From the NCBI GenBank assembly GCA_032871835.1, contig CM065301.1:78152069-78216068 (forward strand): 64,000 bases of DNA. The letters run 5' to 3'. Shown here one piece after another: positions 26,991 to 39,100 of this stretch (positions are counted from its first letter, which is position 1; every line of letters begins with the position of its first letter). Below the pieces are notes generated by a model. The model was not told where the DNA came from, did not search any database, and saw only the letters and a list, made by a program, of their open reading frames with translations. Made by a program: the position numbers and the translations under genes. Source of the stretch: Dipteronia dyeriana. Taxonomy: Eukaryota; Streptophyta; Magnoliopsida; Sapindales; Sapindaceae.

Positions 26991-29900
26991 TTCACTGAGG
27001 CAGATTCCCATGGCATCGATGTTCGGTCCAATGAAGCATTGATCATAAGTGCCCTGGTTGGTCACCGGGAGGTCAGGAGAATCCTGATTAATAATGGGAG
27101 TTCGGCGGACATCCTTAATGTAGCCGTCTATGATCAATTCAGGTTAGACTGAAAAGATCTACAACCCTTCCATACTCCACTCAGAGGATTTAGTGGGATT
27201 GAGGTCAGGTCACTCGGGACAGTTAAACTACCCGTAAAAATTGGAATGGCACCATGCCAAAGAACTGTCCTACTCGACTTCGTGGTGGTAGATCTAAACA
27301 ATTGGCCGTATAATGCATTATTGGGTCGACCATTTCTGAATAAAACAAGAGCCTTGATAGCCACTTATGCTTTAATGATCAAGTTCCCGACAGAACAAGG
27401 GGTCGGGGTAGTCAAGGGATCCCAGGAGATGCCCCGAAGAGCAAACTTGTCAGTGTACAAAGACAAAAACGATGCTGAACAGGTGTACACCATAACGCAG
27501 CCAAGTCAGCCCAGCGAATTCTTATCATTTGAATTTGATCCAAGGGAAGGGTCGAATGAAACTAAAACAGAACCAGTTGAAGAAGTGATATTAAAAGAAG
27601 GAGAATCAGATAAGGTGGTGAAGATCGGGGCTAACCTGGGAGGAAAAGTCAAGCAAGACCTCACCAATCTACTTAAAGAATACAAAGATGTGTTCGCCTG
27701 GAGTCACGAAGATATGGTCGGGATAGATGCCCGAATAATGTCTCACCATCTCGCAGTAGACCCGAATTCAAAACCAGTAAGACAAAAGAGAAGATCGTTC
27801 AATCCCGAAAGGAGTCGAGCAATCAAACAGGAGGTGGAAAAGCTATTTGCTACAGGATCAATTAGAGAGGTCAACTACCCACAGTGGGTAGCCAATGTAG
27901 TCCTTGTCCAAAAGAAAAACGGGCAATGGAGAATGCGCGTAGATTTTACGGATCTGAACAAGGCATGCCCAAAAGACAGCTTCCCACTTCCAAGAATAGA
28001 CTAGCTGGTGGACGCCACAGCAGGCCACGAATTGCTCAGCTTCATGGATGCCTACTCGGGATACAACCAGATCAGAATGAACAAGGCCGACGAAGAAAAG
28101 ACAGCCTTCACAACAGATCAGGGTTTATACTGTTACACAGTAATGCCTTTCGGTTTGAAAAATACGGGTGCTACATATCAAAGGCTGGTCAACAAAATCT
28201 CCACTCGACAAATAGGAAGAAACATGGAAGTGTACATTGATGACATGCTGACTAAAGGCGTCTCGGCTGAAAAGTATGCCCTGGACCTCCGAGAAACATT
28301 TGGTGTCTTAAAGAGATACCAGATGAAGTTGAACCCGAATAAATGTTTATTCGGTGTCCCTTCAGGAAGATTCCTGGGTTTTCAGGTTCACCAAAGAGGA
28401 ATTGAAGTTAATCCCAAGAAGATCCAGGCCCTGCAGAAAACGACCTCACCAAAAACATTAAGAGAAGTACAGCGCCTGACAAGGTGTTTAGCTTCCCTGG
28501 GAAGATTCATTTCAAAAGCTACTGACAGGTGTGCGCCTTTCTTCAAAGTAATCAAAAAAGGGAAAGGACTTGAATGGAATGAAGAGTGCGAACAAGCATT
28601 CTTAAAAATAAAAGAGTACCTGGGATAGACCCAATTCTCTCAAAACCACAAACAGGGGAAGTACTTCAGTTGTATCTGTCAATAACCGAGTTTGCGGCAA
28701 GCTCAGTCTTAGTCTGAACAGAAGATGGAGTGCAGAAACCAATATATTATACCAGTAAGACACTTCTACCAGCTGAAACAAGGTACCCGTTTCCAGGCCC
28801 ACACAATCCAGGTTCTCACAGACTGCTAATTAAGACAAATTTTGTAAAAGCCAGAAATTTCAGGAAGGTTGACCAAATGGGCAATCGAGCTAAGTGAATT
28901 CGACATTCATTATGTCCCCAGAACATCCCTCAAAGGACAGACCGTGGCAGACTTCATAGCCGAGTTCACAGAGCCAAACCTAGAAGCAAAAAGAATGTTG
29001 AGTAAAGATTTCCCATGGAAACTGTATGTTGATGGTTCTTCAAATACTCATGGCAGCGGGGCAGGGATCGTAGTATGTACTCCAGAAGGAGATGATGTTG
29101 AATGTGCCATGAGATTTGATTTCAAAGCAACTAATAATCAAGCTGAGTACGAGGCACTATTAGCTGGACTCAGAGTCTGCATAGCTCTCGGGGCAGATGA
29201 AGTTCAGATATTCAGCGATTCACAGGTAGTTGTCAACCAGGTCATGGATGAATACTAGGCCAAAGATGAAGGTATGATAACCTACCGTGACATTGTGAAA
29301 CAGCTCCTCCAGAAATTTAAAGAATACAAGATCACTCAGATCCCTAGGGAGGAAAATGAAAAGGCAGACACATTGTCTAAACTAGCGTCAGCAACAACCA
29401 CAATTAGACCAAAGACCATTCCAGTCACACATCTCCTCAAACCGAGTACAACTGAACCGAAGCACTTAGAAATTTTAGAAATCCGAACACCTCAAGACGG
29501 TTGGATGATTCAGTTGAGAAGGTTCCTGGAAGAAGGCGTGCTCCTTGAAGACCCTGTACTAGCAAAGCGCATCAGGTATCAATCAACAAGGTACGCCTTG
29601 GTCAGAAGAGAATTATACAGAAGGGGATTTTCCCGAGCTCTCCAAAGATGTGTACCAGAAGAAGATGCATACCGAATACTTCAGGAGATCCACGGAGGAG
29701 TCTGTAGAAACCACACTGGGGGTAGAAGTTTAGCACACAAGGTGCTCAGGCAAGGCTATTATTGGCCTACACTTTTCTCAGATGCACACCGGTGGTCGGA
29801 AAGTTGCAATACTTGTCAAAGAATCGCCAACGATATCCGACAGCCTCCTGAAAAACTCAGAAATCTCACAGCCCCATGGCCATTCTCCATGTGGGGTTAA

Positions 29901-30715
29901 TACCTAATTGGCTCAATGCCAGCAGGAACAGGGGGTGGAGTAAAACACGCCATAGTAGATGTCGATTATTTGACAAAGTGACAGAAGCTGAAGCACTAGT
30001 GCATATCACAGAAGCAAACACCATAAATTTTGTGAAAAAGAATATACTTTATAGGTTTGGAGTTCCAGACACAATAATCACAGACAACAGCACCCAATTT
30101 GATAACCTAAAATTCAGGCAGCTGTGCAAGGAATATCAGATTGCCAATTACTATGCCACACCTGCTCACCCTCAAACCAATGGCTAGGTAGAAACGGTAA
30201 ATAAAATCATCAAGCACACTATCAAGGCAAAATTAGATGACAAAAAAGGAAGCTGGGTTTGAAAAACTACCCGAAGTATTATGGGCATACCGGACGACAA
30301 CAAGGACTTCAATAGGAGAAACTCCGTACACTTTAGCATTCGGAACAGAAGCTGTTATCCCCATAGAAACATCCTATGCGTCACCGCGGGTCAGGCTATA
30401 CGATGAAGAACAGAATATTGATATGCTACTACAAAGTCTGGATGAACTAGAAGAAAAAAGAGAGAAGTCCCGAATAAGAAATATGGCATATCAGCAAAAA
30501 GTAGCTCGCCACTACAACTCTCATGTTTGGATCAGGAAATTCCAGCTAGGAGACTTGATGCTCAGGAAGGTGTCATTGAACACAAAAAATAAAGCCGTAG
30601 GATCCCTGGCTGATAAATGGGAAGGTCCATACAAGATCAAGGGGGTAGCTGACCATGGAGCTTATTAGATTGCTCGACCCAATGGAGGGGTTTTACCCCG
30701 ACCATGCAATGCCCA
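26990..30715 (+). pseudogene. Element 1 pol: protease, RT, double RNase H, integrase
   Basis: Protease: RILINNGSSADIL near 27080 (element 3 has ILVDNGSSADIL, so the catalytic Asp is Asn here). Reverse transcriptase: RVDFTDLNKACPKDSFPLPR (about 27938) and YIDDM (28232-28246). The first RNase H (28640-28860) is damaged by a stop and a deletion of about 60 bases. The second, archaeal-type RNase H has YVDGSS, NNQAEYEAL and SDSQVVV (29020-29250). Integrase: an H-H-C-C zinc region (GGVCRNHTGG ... CNTCQR, about 29690-29820), then a degraded catalytic core and NSHVWIRKFQLGDLMLRKV. In-frame stops lie at about 27150, 28003, 28626, 29257, 29898 and 30666, with additional frameshifts. Confidence 0.9.
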
Positions 30716-31299
30716 ATATCTAAAGATTTTCTACCCTTAAATTATTATTTTCTTTTTTGTTTTTTTTTCTAGTCAGGACAATATTAGTTAGGACAAATAT
30801 TAGTTGTGGAATTTAAATATGTTGATTTTTTTACAGTAATAAATAAAATTACTCGGAGTTTCCGAAAGAAAAGCATCGAACTCGGGATTTCAAAAAGAAA
30901 GCATATGATAATAAGAACATATGGAAGAAGAGCATGATAATAAGTACATGCAAATAGAATTCTCGGGACCATCAAATCCCGAATGGGCGGAGAAGCTTGT
31001 AGGAGCATGCCAGCCAAGCATGGTCAAAATGACCTTAGCGAAAAGGCAAACCCGATGCACCACACTCTAGAAAAATGCTCGGGACGCTATCTGGAGAAAT
31101 TCTGGTGAAATGCGTAGCTGTGTTGAGCATTTTTTATTTAAAAGAGCTCAACGATTCGGCAAACCCTTACGCATAAAAACTGAGGAGACGTCCTTGGTAT
31201 TGTGTAAGGACTCGAACATATGATCATGGTGAGCCTTGATGTAATGTTCGGGTAGCAACCGGGTATGAAACACAAGTGTAAAATTCTGTTTCAAGATGA

Positions 31300-31665
31300 C
31301 TCGGTTAATAATAAAGTTATTCGGGTAATAACCGGTTTAATAAGATACTCGGTTAAGTTACCCGAACATTGAAGAGCCAGTTTAATAAGATACTTGGCAA
31401 TTGATGTCATTCGGGTAACAACCGGTTTAATAAGATACTCGGTTAAGTTACCCAAACATTGAAGAGCCAGTTTAATAAGATACTTGACAGTTAAAGTCAT
31501 TTGGGTAACAACCGGTTTAATAAGATACTCGGTTAAGTTACCCGAACATCGAAGAGACAGTTTAATGAGATACTTGGCGATTAAAGTTATTTAGGTAACT
31601 ACCAGTTTAATAAGATACTTGATTAAGTTACCCGAACATGCCAGTCTAATGAAGTACTCGGCAAC
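31300..31665. repeat. Element 1, 90-bp tandem array in the 3' spacer
   Basis: About four copies of a 90-bp unit: GGTTAAGTTACCC-like words start at 31351, 31441, 31531 and 31621, exactly 90 bases apart. Each unit contains two diverged ~45-bp halves built around GGTTTAATAAGATACTCGG and AGTTTAATAAGATACTTGG. It lies between integrase and the antisense gene. Confidence 0.92.
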
Positions 31666-31799
31666 AATCAAGAAATTAAGTGATCAAAGCAAATCAATCA
31701 TTTAGAAAAATTTGGAATTGTATTGATTGACAAAGGGTTACAAATTCCTTACAATAATCAAAGATTTCTACGATTCTACAAAAATTAAGGTTGTGAGGA

Positions 31800-34611
31800 T
31801 TTCAAGCCCTTGCCAATACTCGGGTCAGGCACCATTTCGTATTCGCGGAGCAGAATTTCGTTAGAAGGCCACACAATTGTGTCGACTGAGTCATCCATCC
31901 ATTGGTTGTAATCCTCTCCTGGGATCGGTCCGACATCAGTCTCCACACCCTTCAAAACCGACTATTGACTGACATAGAAGATTAAGAGGGAGTGGTCGGA
32001 TGGAATCTCCAAATGCATAGGATGGGGCTCAGTGCTTCGGCTACGGCTACGGCTACGGCTACGGCAGTAAGCTCTCCATTCCTTCATCTGAGTTCAAAGA
32101 GGCTCCAAGGATCGATCTATATGATGTTTAATTGACAGCTCCCAATTGGTTCGAACCTTCTCAGTTGCCCGATTCTTGACTTTAAAGAATTCACCAGCTG
32201 AAACCAGCCCTTGTTAAAACTCCCGAAGGAGAAGAGCATCGTAGGTAGGGGATCTCTTGAAACGATCTACCCTTTGAAATTCAAGTTCCAACCTGGCCTC
32301 TTGGGATAAGGATTCGACTGTCAACGTTTGGTGCTCTAAATCTTCAATTTTCCGATCATACGCCAACTTAGACTGCTCCGCTTCCTGCTCGGCCTTGAGC
32401 ATAGATTCCTGGGCAGAAAACAATAAGTTATGAAGTGATGTTGTTTTCTTTTCTGCCGAAGAAGCTCTTTCCTCGGCCTCAACCTGCTTTGCCAGACAGT
32501 GGTCGGCAAATATTTATACAGAGCCGACCTCCAGACGTCTTATTCGATCAGCTTGATGTCGCTGCGTTTGAATTAGCTCAGCAAATTCGGCCACCATCTG
32601 TAAAAGTATACGATTAGAAATCTGACATAAGTAAAACATTAAAGAAGCCAGATAACTTACATAAGATGCACCGTTGAAGACATTTTGAAGACGTTCGGTC
32701 ATGGAACCATCCCGAAAACTGCTCCAATAATTTTTCCCAATGAAAGCCTGACAGGAGGACATCTCCCGTAACATATCCTAGGGGGAAGAATATGAAGAAA
32801 CCCCCGAGGGTTCAGCCCCGAGATTTTTGACCTCAGGGGTAGGGGAAACTCTGTCCGGTTCTAGCGCTGCTGCATCTACTGGCGCTGCTGCATCTACTGG
32901 CGCTCCAGGACCTTCACTCACGGGGATCTCATCTGCAGCATCTTTATCGCTGGAATCAATGAATGAGACCACCTGAGGGATTTTCAGTGGACTAGTCGTG
33001 GAGCTGAGTGCCTTCCGCTTCTCACCCCGAGAACGGTGGAAGCTAAGATCAGCACCAGGATCTTCCTGGACATCATCTCGAAAAGACTCAAAGAAGTCGG
33101 AACCTGCATGCACTTGACTCATAGAGGCATGACCCCTTTCACCGGTTTATGACCGCCCAACAGGCTCCGCACTTGGACCCTCACACTGTCTCTCCCTATT
33201 ATCAGGCAGTTGAGTATCAGTCGGCTCACTCGGGCCACTCGGACCAGCAGTTTACCCAGCAATCGGTTGAACATGCCCAGGGTTCTGCTCCGCCGCAACG
33301 TCAATCTCCTCATCAGATTCAGGTGGAGCGATGCCTTTATTGCTCTGATGAGAAGCCTTTTTCTTGCTCGTTTGAAGAATTAATTTCACCTGGCGAGCCT
33401 GAAGATCGCAGACGATGTCCGTATCAAACACTTAAAAAAAAATTCAGGAAACGAAAAGCAGAAAATTATAATAGAAAGTAAAATGTTGCAAAAAGTCACT
33501 TGCATCGTCTGCGGTGGCTTGAAATCTGTCTAAAGAAACCGAGCTCAATCATCCTCTACTCAACGAAGATATAAGTCTTGCTCCTCTTCTCCAGTTTTCG
33601 AACTGCCGCCCGAGTAAGTCTGGTCAGCTCGCCATCACTGTATTCAATTTCCTTCTTGTTCCATGCTTCGGGGGAACAAAAGAATCGTGGGACTTTTAAC
33701 ACCATCCGAACATCCCCGATCGTGACGGTAACTTCAAACCCGAGATTCCCTAATGTAAAAAACCAACTGTTCTTCCAGAACTTGTTGGATGTAAAGAATC
33801 CCCATATAAAACCTTTCTTCTTAGGGTCGTCAGAAATATCTACATCCTGACTCACTTCTGTCCCCTTGGGGATCCAACAGTCTGGTGGATTAGACATGAG
33901 GAAATAAGTCTCCGTCTTGCCCGATTGCCTCAACGTAAAGAAATGCCTGATTTCATTCGGGGACAGCGGCGAAAGGTTCATCCGGCTATACATGTTCCAC
34001 ATGCATATTAAGATTCTATAGCTGTTCGGGGTCAGTTACCAGGCGATAAATGGCTGAAAGGGAAGTGTAACGCTGCAGCAAAGCATGGACCCATAAATTG
34101 CCATCATGCCTGAGGGAGGATTCTATACAGCTCTATCCCCCGCAGGAACCAAAGTAACCGAGTCGGGCAGGTCAAATCGGGAGCGATACTTCTCTATTTC
34201 AACAGGCCCGATCATATTTGGCTCAGTATTGAACCCACACGGACGTTTGGCAGTAAATGTAAGGAAAGACGCCTCAGATGCCTCGACGTTCTCATTGATA
34301 GCCTGCTCCTTGATCAGAACGCTGCCCGAACCGTGCTTGCGTACTTGACTTTTGCTCTGATGTTTACCCATCCTTCGCAAATGCACCCTGTGATTAGAAA
34401 CATCAGATTCAGAACTGGATGAAGAATCAGAACTGGACACATAAAATTCAACGTCTGGGTAAAGCCCAGAAACATCAACCTCTAAAAATAGAGGATCATC
34501 AATAGGGATATTCCCTAGTAATCGTCTAATACAGGAAACTAACTGGAACTCCCCACGTTCTAATGCGTCAAGAGAAACAGTAAAAAGACGATGATGGGAA
34601 GATGATTCCAT
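31800..34611 (-). pseudogene. Element 1 antisense gene (gypsy-type extra ORF)
   Basis: The gene runs opposite to gag-pol from ATG at 34611. The N-terminal part begins MESSSHHRLFTVSLDALERG, has a Ser/Asp-rich stretch (SSSDSSSSSESDVS), then RSRFDLPDSVTLVPAGDRAV. A TGG-to-TAG stop follows near 34122, then LPFQPFIAW and LSPLSPNEIRHFFTLRQSG down to 33556 in the same frame. This resembles the plant domain named 'putative gypsy type transposon' (Transposase_28). A second part (33122-32661) is acidic and ends ERLQNVFNGASY. Removal of a GT-AG intron (32598-32660) joins it to MVAEFAELIQTQRHQADRIR and a coiled-coil-like tail (from 32597 down to about 32000). About three stops in more than 350 codons of the N-terminal part make it a recent pseudogene. 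Confidence 0.75.
32598..32660 (-). other. Intron of the element 1 antisense gene
   Basis: 63 bp on the minus strand, with donor GTAAGTTATC after GCATCTTAT and acceptor TTTTACAG before ATGGTGGCCGAATT. Equivalent introns of 68 and 80 bp lie at 57956-58023 and 47926-48005, at the same codon boundary (ASY / MVxEF). Confidence 0.75.
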
Positions 34612-35000
34612 GGGGAACTAACCTTAAAAAAGAATTGATAAGATCTTAAACGGAGAATCACGACTGCAGAAAATCTGGGTTAGAGAGAAGTTCTTTTCTA
34701 TTGTGAAATTTTTCCAATTGAACCAGCACAACCTAAGACGAAGAATTTAAAGAGGAAACGAGTGGGTCGCTTCTCATAAATGTCGAAAAACGAAAAGGCA
34801 AGAAACGTGTCAGAAGAATTGGCTCTCTGTCAGAACTCCAAAGCGTCGCCATCATTAGAGATCTCATGTAAAGAGGCAAATCGAATTCGCAGGGTCACCA
34901 TTAAAACACGTCATTATGAAGATATTTATTCGGAAATTAAAAAAATAATTGATTAAAATACTCTCGCCCGAAACAAAATTTTATTCGGCAAAAATATTTT

Positions 35001-35008
35001 AAGGGGCT
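35001..35008 (+). other. Element 1, polypurine tract
   Basis: AAGGGGCT lies immediately upstream of the 3' LTR; element 2 has AAGGGGG at the same place. Confidence 0.7.
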
Positions 35009-35010
35009 AT

Positions 35011-35898
35011 TGTCGTATGTGAATTCTACCAAGCATACACGTCATCGACAAGATGGAGATAATTGCCAGGTGGATGCCCAAATAGGCACTCAGGAAATAT
35101 CCTACAAGGCATCATTAAAGAGAAGAAGCCCGAGTAAACAAATAGCATGGCAAGACTTACTCGGGATCAACTGAACTACTCCGAATCAATTAAACGTACT
35201 CGGGGTTAGCAAAAATGCATCTTCTACTCGGGCTCAAATGGCGCTACTCGGGACCAGCAAGCGTTGTTCTTACTTGGGATAAATGTGAAAACCGAATGAG
35301 AAACTTAGTACTTAGTTCACACGGATTAAGTCATTAAATACACGAAGATCTCCGTCAGGAAGGAATCCCAAAGAAAACAGAATACTGAGCTAGAAGAGTC
35401 CCCAATCAGGAAACAACTTGATTTCGTTACAAAGACTATATTCTTATAAGGAAACAAGTCCAAATAAGACTGTACTACTAGAATCCCATTCGATTTCCAT
35501 ATCAGACTCCGAAACAGGATAGAAGACAATCGACCTCAAGCAAGTAAATAATTATAATTAAATACAAAGATTCATTACTTGTACAAGGCAGATTAGGGCT
35601 CTATAAACATATAAATATACCCATAAATCTCGCCAAAAAGAATATAGATACACAACAAACAACAGAAAAATACAGAGAGAAAAAGAGAGACCGAGAGCTT
35701 ATAAACATCATATTTTCATAATGGATTTTGGCTCGGTTGATCCTTCAACCACCTGTGGACGTTTCTCCGGTCATCGAAGTTTTACCACGTAAAACTTGTG
35801 TCTTGGTTACTCTCTCTGAATCTCTTTATTTTTGAATTGATAGTCGAAATCCAATTCTTGTTGGCTTTTCTGATACGATCAAGAAATCAACGTCAATA
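35011..35898 (+). repeat. Element 1, 3' LTR
   Basis: 888 bp, starting TGTCGTATGTGAATTC and ending AACGTCAATA (terminal CA mutated to TA). The target duplication ATTTT follows. It contains a 43-base block (CTACTCGGGCTCAAATGGCG near 35224) that is absent from the 5' LTR. Confidence 0.92.
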
Positions 35899-35979
35899 AT
35901 TTTTCATTGGATTGATCCCTATGATTAATCGGTTCTAAAGGTATTTTTATTTTTAAACAATGATATGCCACTTGTCAAC

Positions 35980-35981
35980 AA

Positions 35982-36045
<64 letters not shown>
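35980..36045. repeat. (CA)n(TA)n microsatellite
   Basis: About 28 bases of CA repeat pass directly into about 38 bases of TA repeat. Confidence 0.95.
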
Positions 36046-36051
<6 letters not shown>

Positions 36052-36104
36052 TTAAATTTAAATGTTGCCACAAAAAATAGGTGAGTAGTGCAGTAACCTA
36101 ACCT

Positions 36105-39100
36105 CTCTGGTGCTCCTTTAGCATAACGGCATTAAATACAGACGGATCTCTTATAGAGATCAATAGTCTGCAGCTTTAGCTCCATCTTGACCTCCTTGGA
36201 AAGAACCTTCTCAGCCAGTTGATTGTAATGTTCCTTGGCCTCCTTAGACTTGTGCTTGGCTTCCAACATGGCGTTTTGAGCAGTGGCCAGTGTATCTTTA
36301 GTAGAAATTGTTTTCCTTAGAGAAACTCGGCTAAGTTTGGATTCGTTCAGCTCTTTCCAGACAGTCTCGAGCGTCCTATAGTTTTCATAGACAACTTTAA
36401 TCTATTGGTCTTTCTCAACAAGTTGAATCACTCGACAATCTCCCTCACATGGTTCCTGATGGTCATAAAAGCTCCCACCATCTCCTTCATGACCTGTATT
36501 ATAGAAATATAGCTAAACAGGTCAAAGGAAAATAATAAGGTTTAAAGATAAAGAAGCGTTCCGATACTTACATAATCGTTGTTATTGAAAAATACATATG
36601 ATCCTATTAGAGAAAGGACATCCTTTGAGTCTATTCTAGTATCCATAATTCTTCCCAGCGGCTATAGAATACAAAATACCCAGAGGGTCGGGGAATTATT
36701 CACGGAAACCGGAAGGACCCTTAGAAGCAGATTGAGTCTTAGTTGGAATAGGGGTTTGATTTTGTAAGATCACCACCTTAGGCTTCTGATCGGTCATTAT
36801 TTGTATATGTCTTGATCTCCTTTTCTCCAATCAATTGCTTGTTTCTTGAGCCATTTAGGTGTTTAATTTGTTTGTTTAAGCATTTTCAGGTGTTGGATCC
36901 AAGTGAAGCGTTTGAAGTAATTTAGACAAAAAGGGCAATTATTGAAGAATTGAGGGAATAATATGCAATTTTACTTGATCACTGTCAACACCGTTGTTAA
37001 TTATGACAACAATACCAACAACGCTAAAAATCTAGAAAAATCACCTCCAAAACGCTGTCAAGGCGTTGTGGCTTGTCACAGCGGTAGTCATAGCGGTTCG
37101 CGAGACAATGCCGATGAAGGGACATTTCTCTCAACTCCAATTGAACTGTGTGTTCTGCCACCTATGGATTTGAAGCCCCAGAAGTCTAGTTTCCAACCTA
37201 ATTTACGGCTCATCGATCCAAAGTTTCTAGAAGAAGTTATGCCTATTTGAGTACCTATTGCGTAAATCAGTCAGTTATAAAACCCGTAAATAGTGATGAG
37301 ATTCGCTTTGCAAGTTGCCGAAACGGGGAAATATTACCTTCTTAGACATGAGTGGGAGTCTTGGGAAGGAAGTTAACACCTAATCCTTATCTTCCTTCAA
37401 TAAGAATCAATTTGGGTGGATTATGAAAGAATTAAATTTCAAAAAGGTAGAGTTCCAAAAAGGAATCGATTTCCTTATTGTTTAAGAACATGACCTAGCA
37501 TATACACCTATTTAAACCCATTTGAACCCTAATTTCAGGATCTGAGCTCTACACAACCAACACACCACTTTTCTACATACCTCTTCAGAAATATAACACA
37601 ATTCTCCCAATCACTTACACATCAGAAGATTCGAAGACTAAGAAGATTTTGATTGAAGACTTGAAGAATTCAATGGGTTTTACCTTTTCTTTCTCTTGTC
37701 TTACTATTTTCATGATGTGTAACTAATCCCATAACTAAGGGATCGATGTGAACTTTTTATGAATGCTCATGTATGGATTAATTATTATTTTATCAATTCA
37801 ATTCTTGATTCATTCATTATGCTTAAACTTCTTAATCCTCATTAGTTTTTTTTTTGTTCACAACATAGACCAAGGGTGGATGATTATTTGGCATGATTTT
37901 ATGGTTAAGATTATCTGAGACTTAGGGTTAGAGTATAGACCAAACCTAACCTTGACTATTGCTCACTTGAATGAATGAATTTTATCTTTAGCATAGGCAA
38001 AGCAAAGTATAGAATTTGGTTTTTATTTCTTGGGCTTAACGGGTTTCCGATCGTTGTTCACACCATAGACCAATGGTGAATAATAATTGTGAATACGAGG
38101 CTTATCCCACAATCATACAATAATAGTAAAAATCAAGATTAAGAATGAAACCTTGAATTTGTTGAATTTGATTATAAGTTAATTCCATGCCTGGAGTGTT
38201 CATAATTGGGGATCATTGATGACCTAATGCTTTCTCAATTTAGTTTTAGTTTAATCAATCAAATCAATCTTTTGTTACTTTTTAATTTAACTTTAATTAA
38301 AATTAGTTTTCAATCAATAAATCTCTTTTCCTCGTGGGAACGATCTTTACTTGCCGCTGTACTAATCCTCACGATTCGTGCACTTATGAGTATTGTTTTT
38401 ATAACACGATTTCACACATCAGCTTCCTGACCACTTTTTTCTTTAGTTTCCTCTATTGTTGAAGCTTTAGTGGACTCTGTTCCTTAGTGGAAGTTGGGAG
38501 CTCAACTAGCTCAACTGGTGAAGTGCTTCCAATTGGGCTGAACGCCACATGGTTCTCTTCCCTTTGTTTAGTTCAAGTCCCCACTTGAAGGGAAAGCCCA
38601 TCAACATCAACTCCCTCTCTTAGAGCTATAATTTACTGATTGAAGAGGACAACGTTTTCTTCAGTATGATTCTCAACTTGGCCAACCAGAATTTCTTCAC
38701 CATTAGAATCAAAGTAAGTCATAATCATATAACGAGGGATGTGAAAATTGTGTTTGGGCTTAAAAAGGTGGTTAACCTTCCTCTTCAATCGATTTTCTTT
38801 GGTGATCAGTTCGCTCGACAAATCATTAAGGGGATCAGAGTCAACCACCTCAACTGAGGGAATAGCTTGAGCGATTTCAAGAGTAGTTGCCTCTAGTTCA
38901 AATCCTTCAATGGGTCTTTCAGGAACATTTAGCTTAGGCTCAAGTTCTTTAATAGGTTCTTTGGGAACCTCAGGCAGAGGAACTATGGAAGATGAATTCC
39001 CCTTTGTCTTTTTGATGGTCTTTTTGGTAAGGGCTTCTTTGGTTGCCTTTCACTTGAATCTCTTAAAGGGTGTCCTGGCTTCCTCTACTAGTGCTTGAGC

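Larger units (their letters stand above)
24826..35898 (+). mobile_element. Element 1: Ty3/gypsy Tat-type LTR retrotransposon
   Basis: An 11.07-kb element bounded by two LTRs and the 5-bp duplication ATTTT (24821-24825 and 35899-35903). The order is 5' LTR, primer binding site, gag, protease, reverse transcriptase, RNase H, second RNase H, integrase, a tandem-repeat spacer, an antisense gene, purine tract, 3' LTR. The second RNase H of archaeal type before integrase and the extra ORF downstream place it in the Tat group of plant Ty3/gypsy elements. Stops, a large gag deletion and a damaged RNase H make it non-autonomous. Confidence 0.92.

Noticed and set aside
31300..31665. CRISPR-like regular repeats
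   Set aside because: A directly abutting 90-bp tandem array in a plant retrotransposon spacer; there are no spacers of unique sequence and no cas genes.
33149..33481. 110-codon + strand ORF within element 1
   Set aside because: It is the opposite strand of the antisense gene, whose minus-strand reading has cross-copy protein similarity; the + reading has none.
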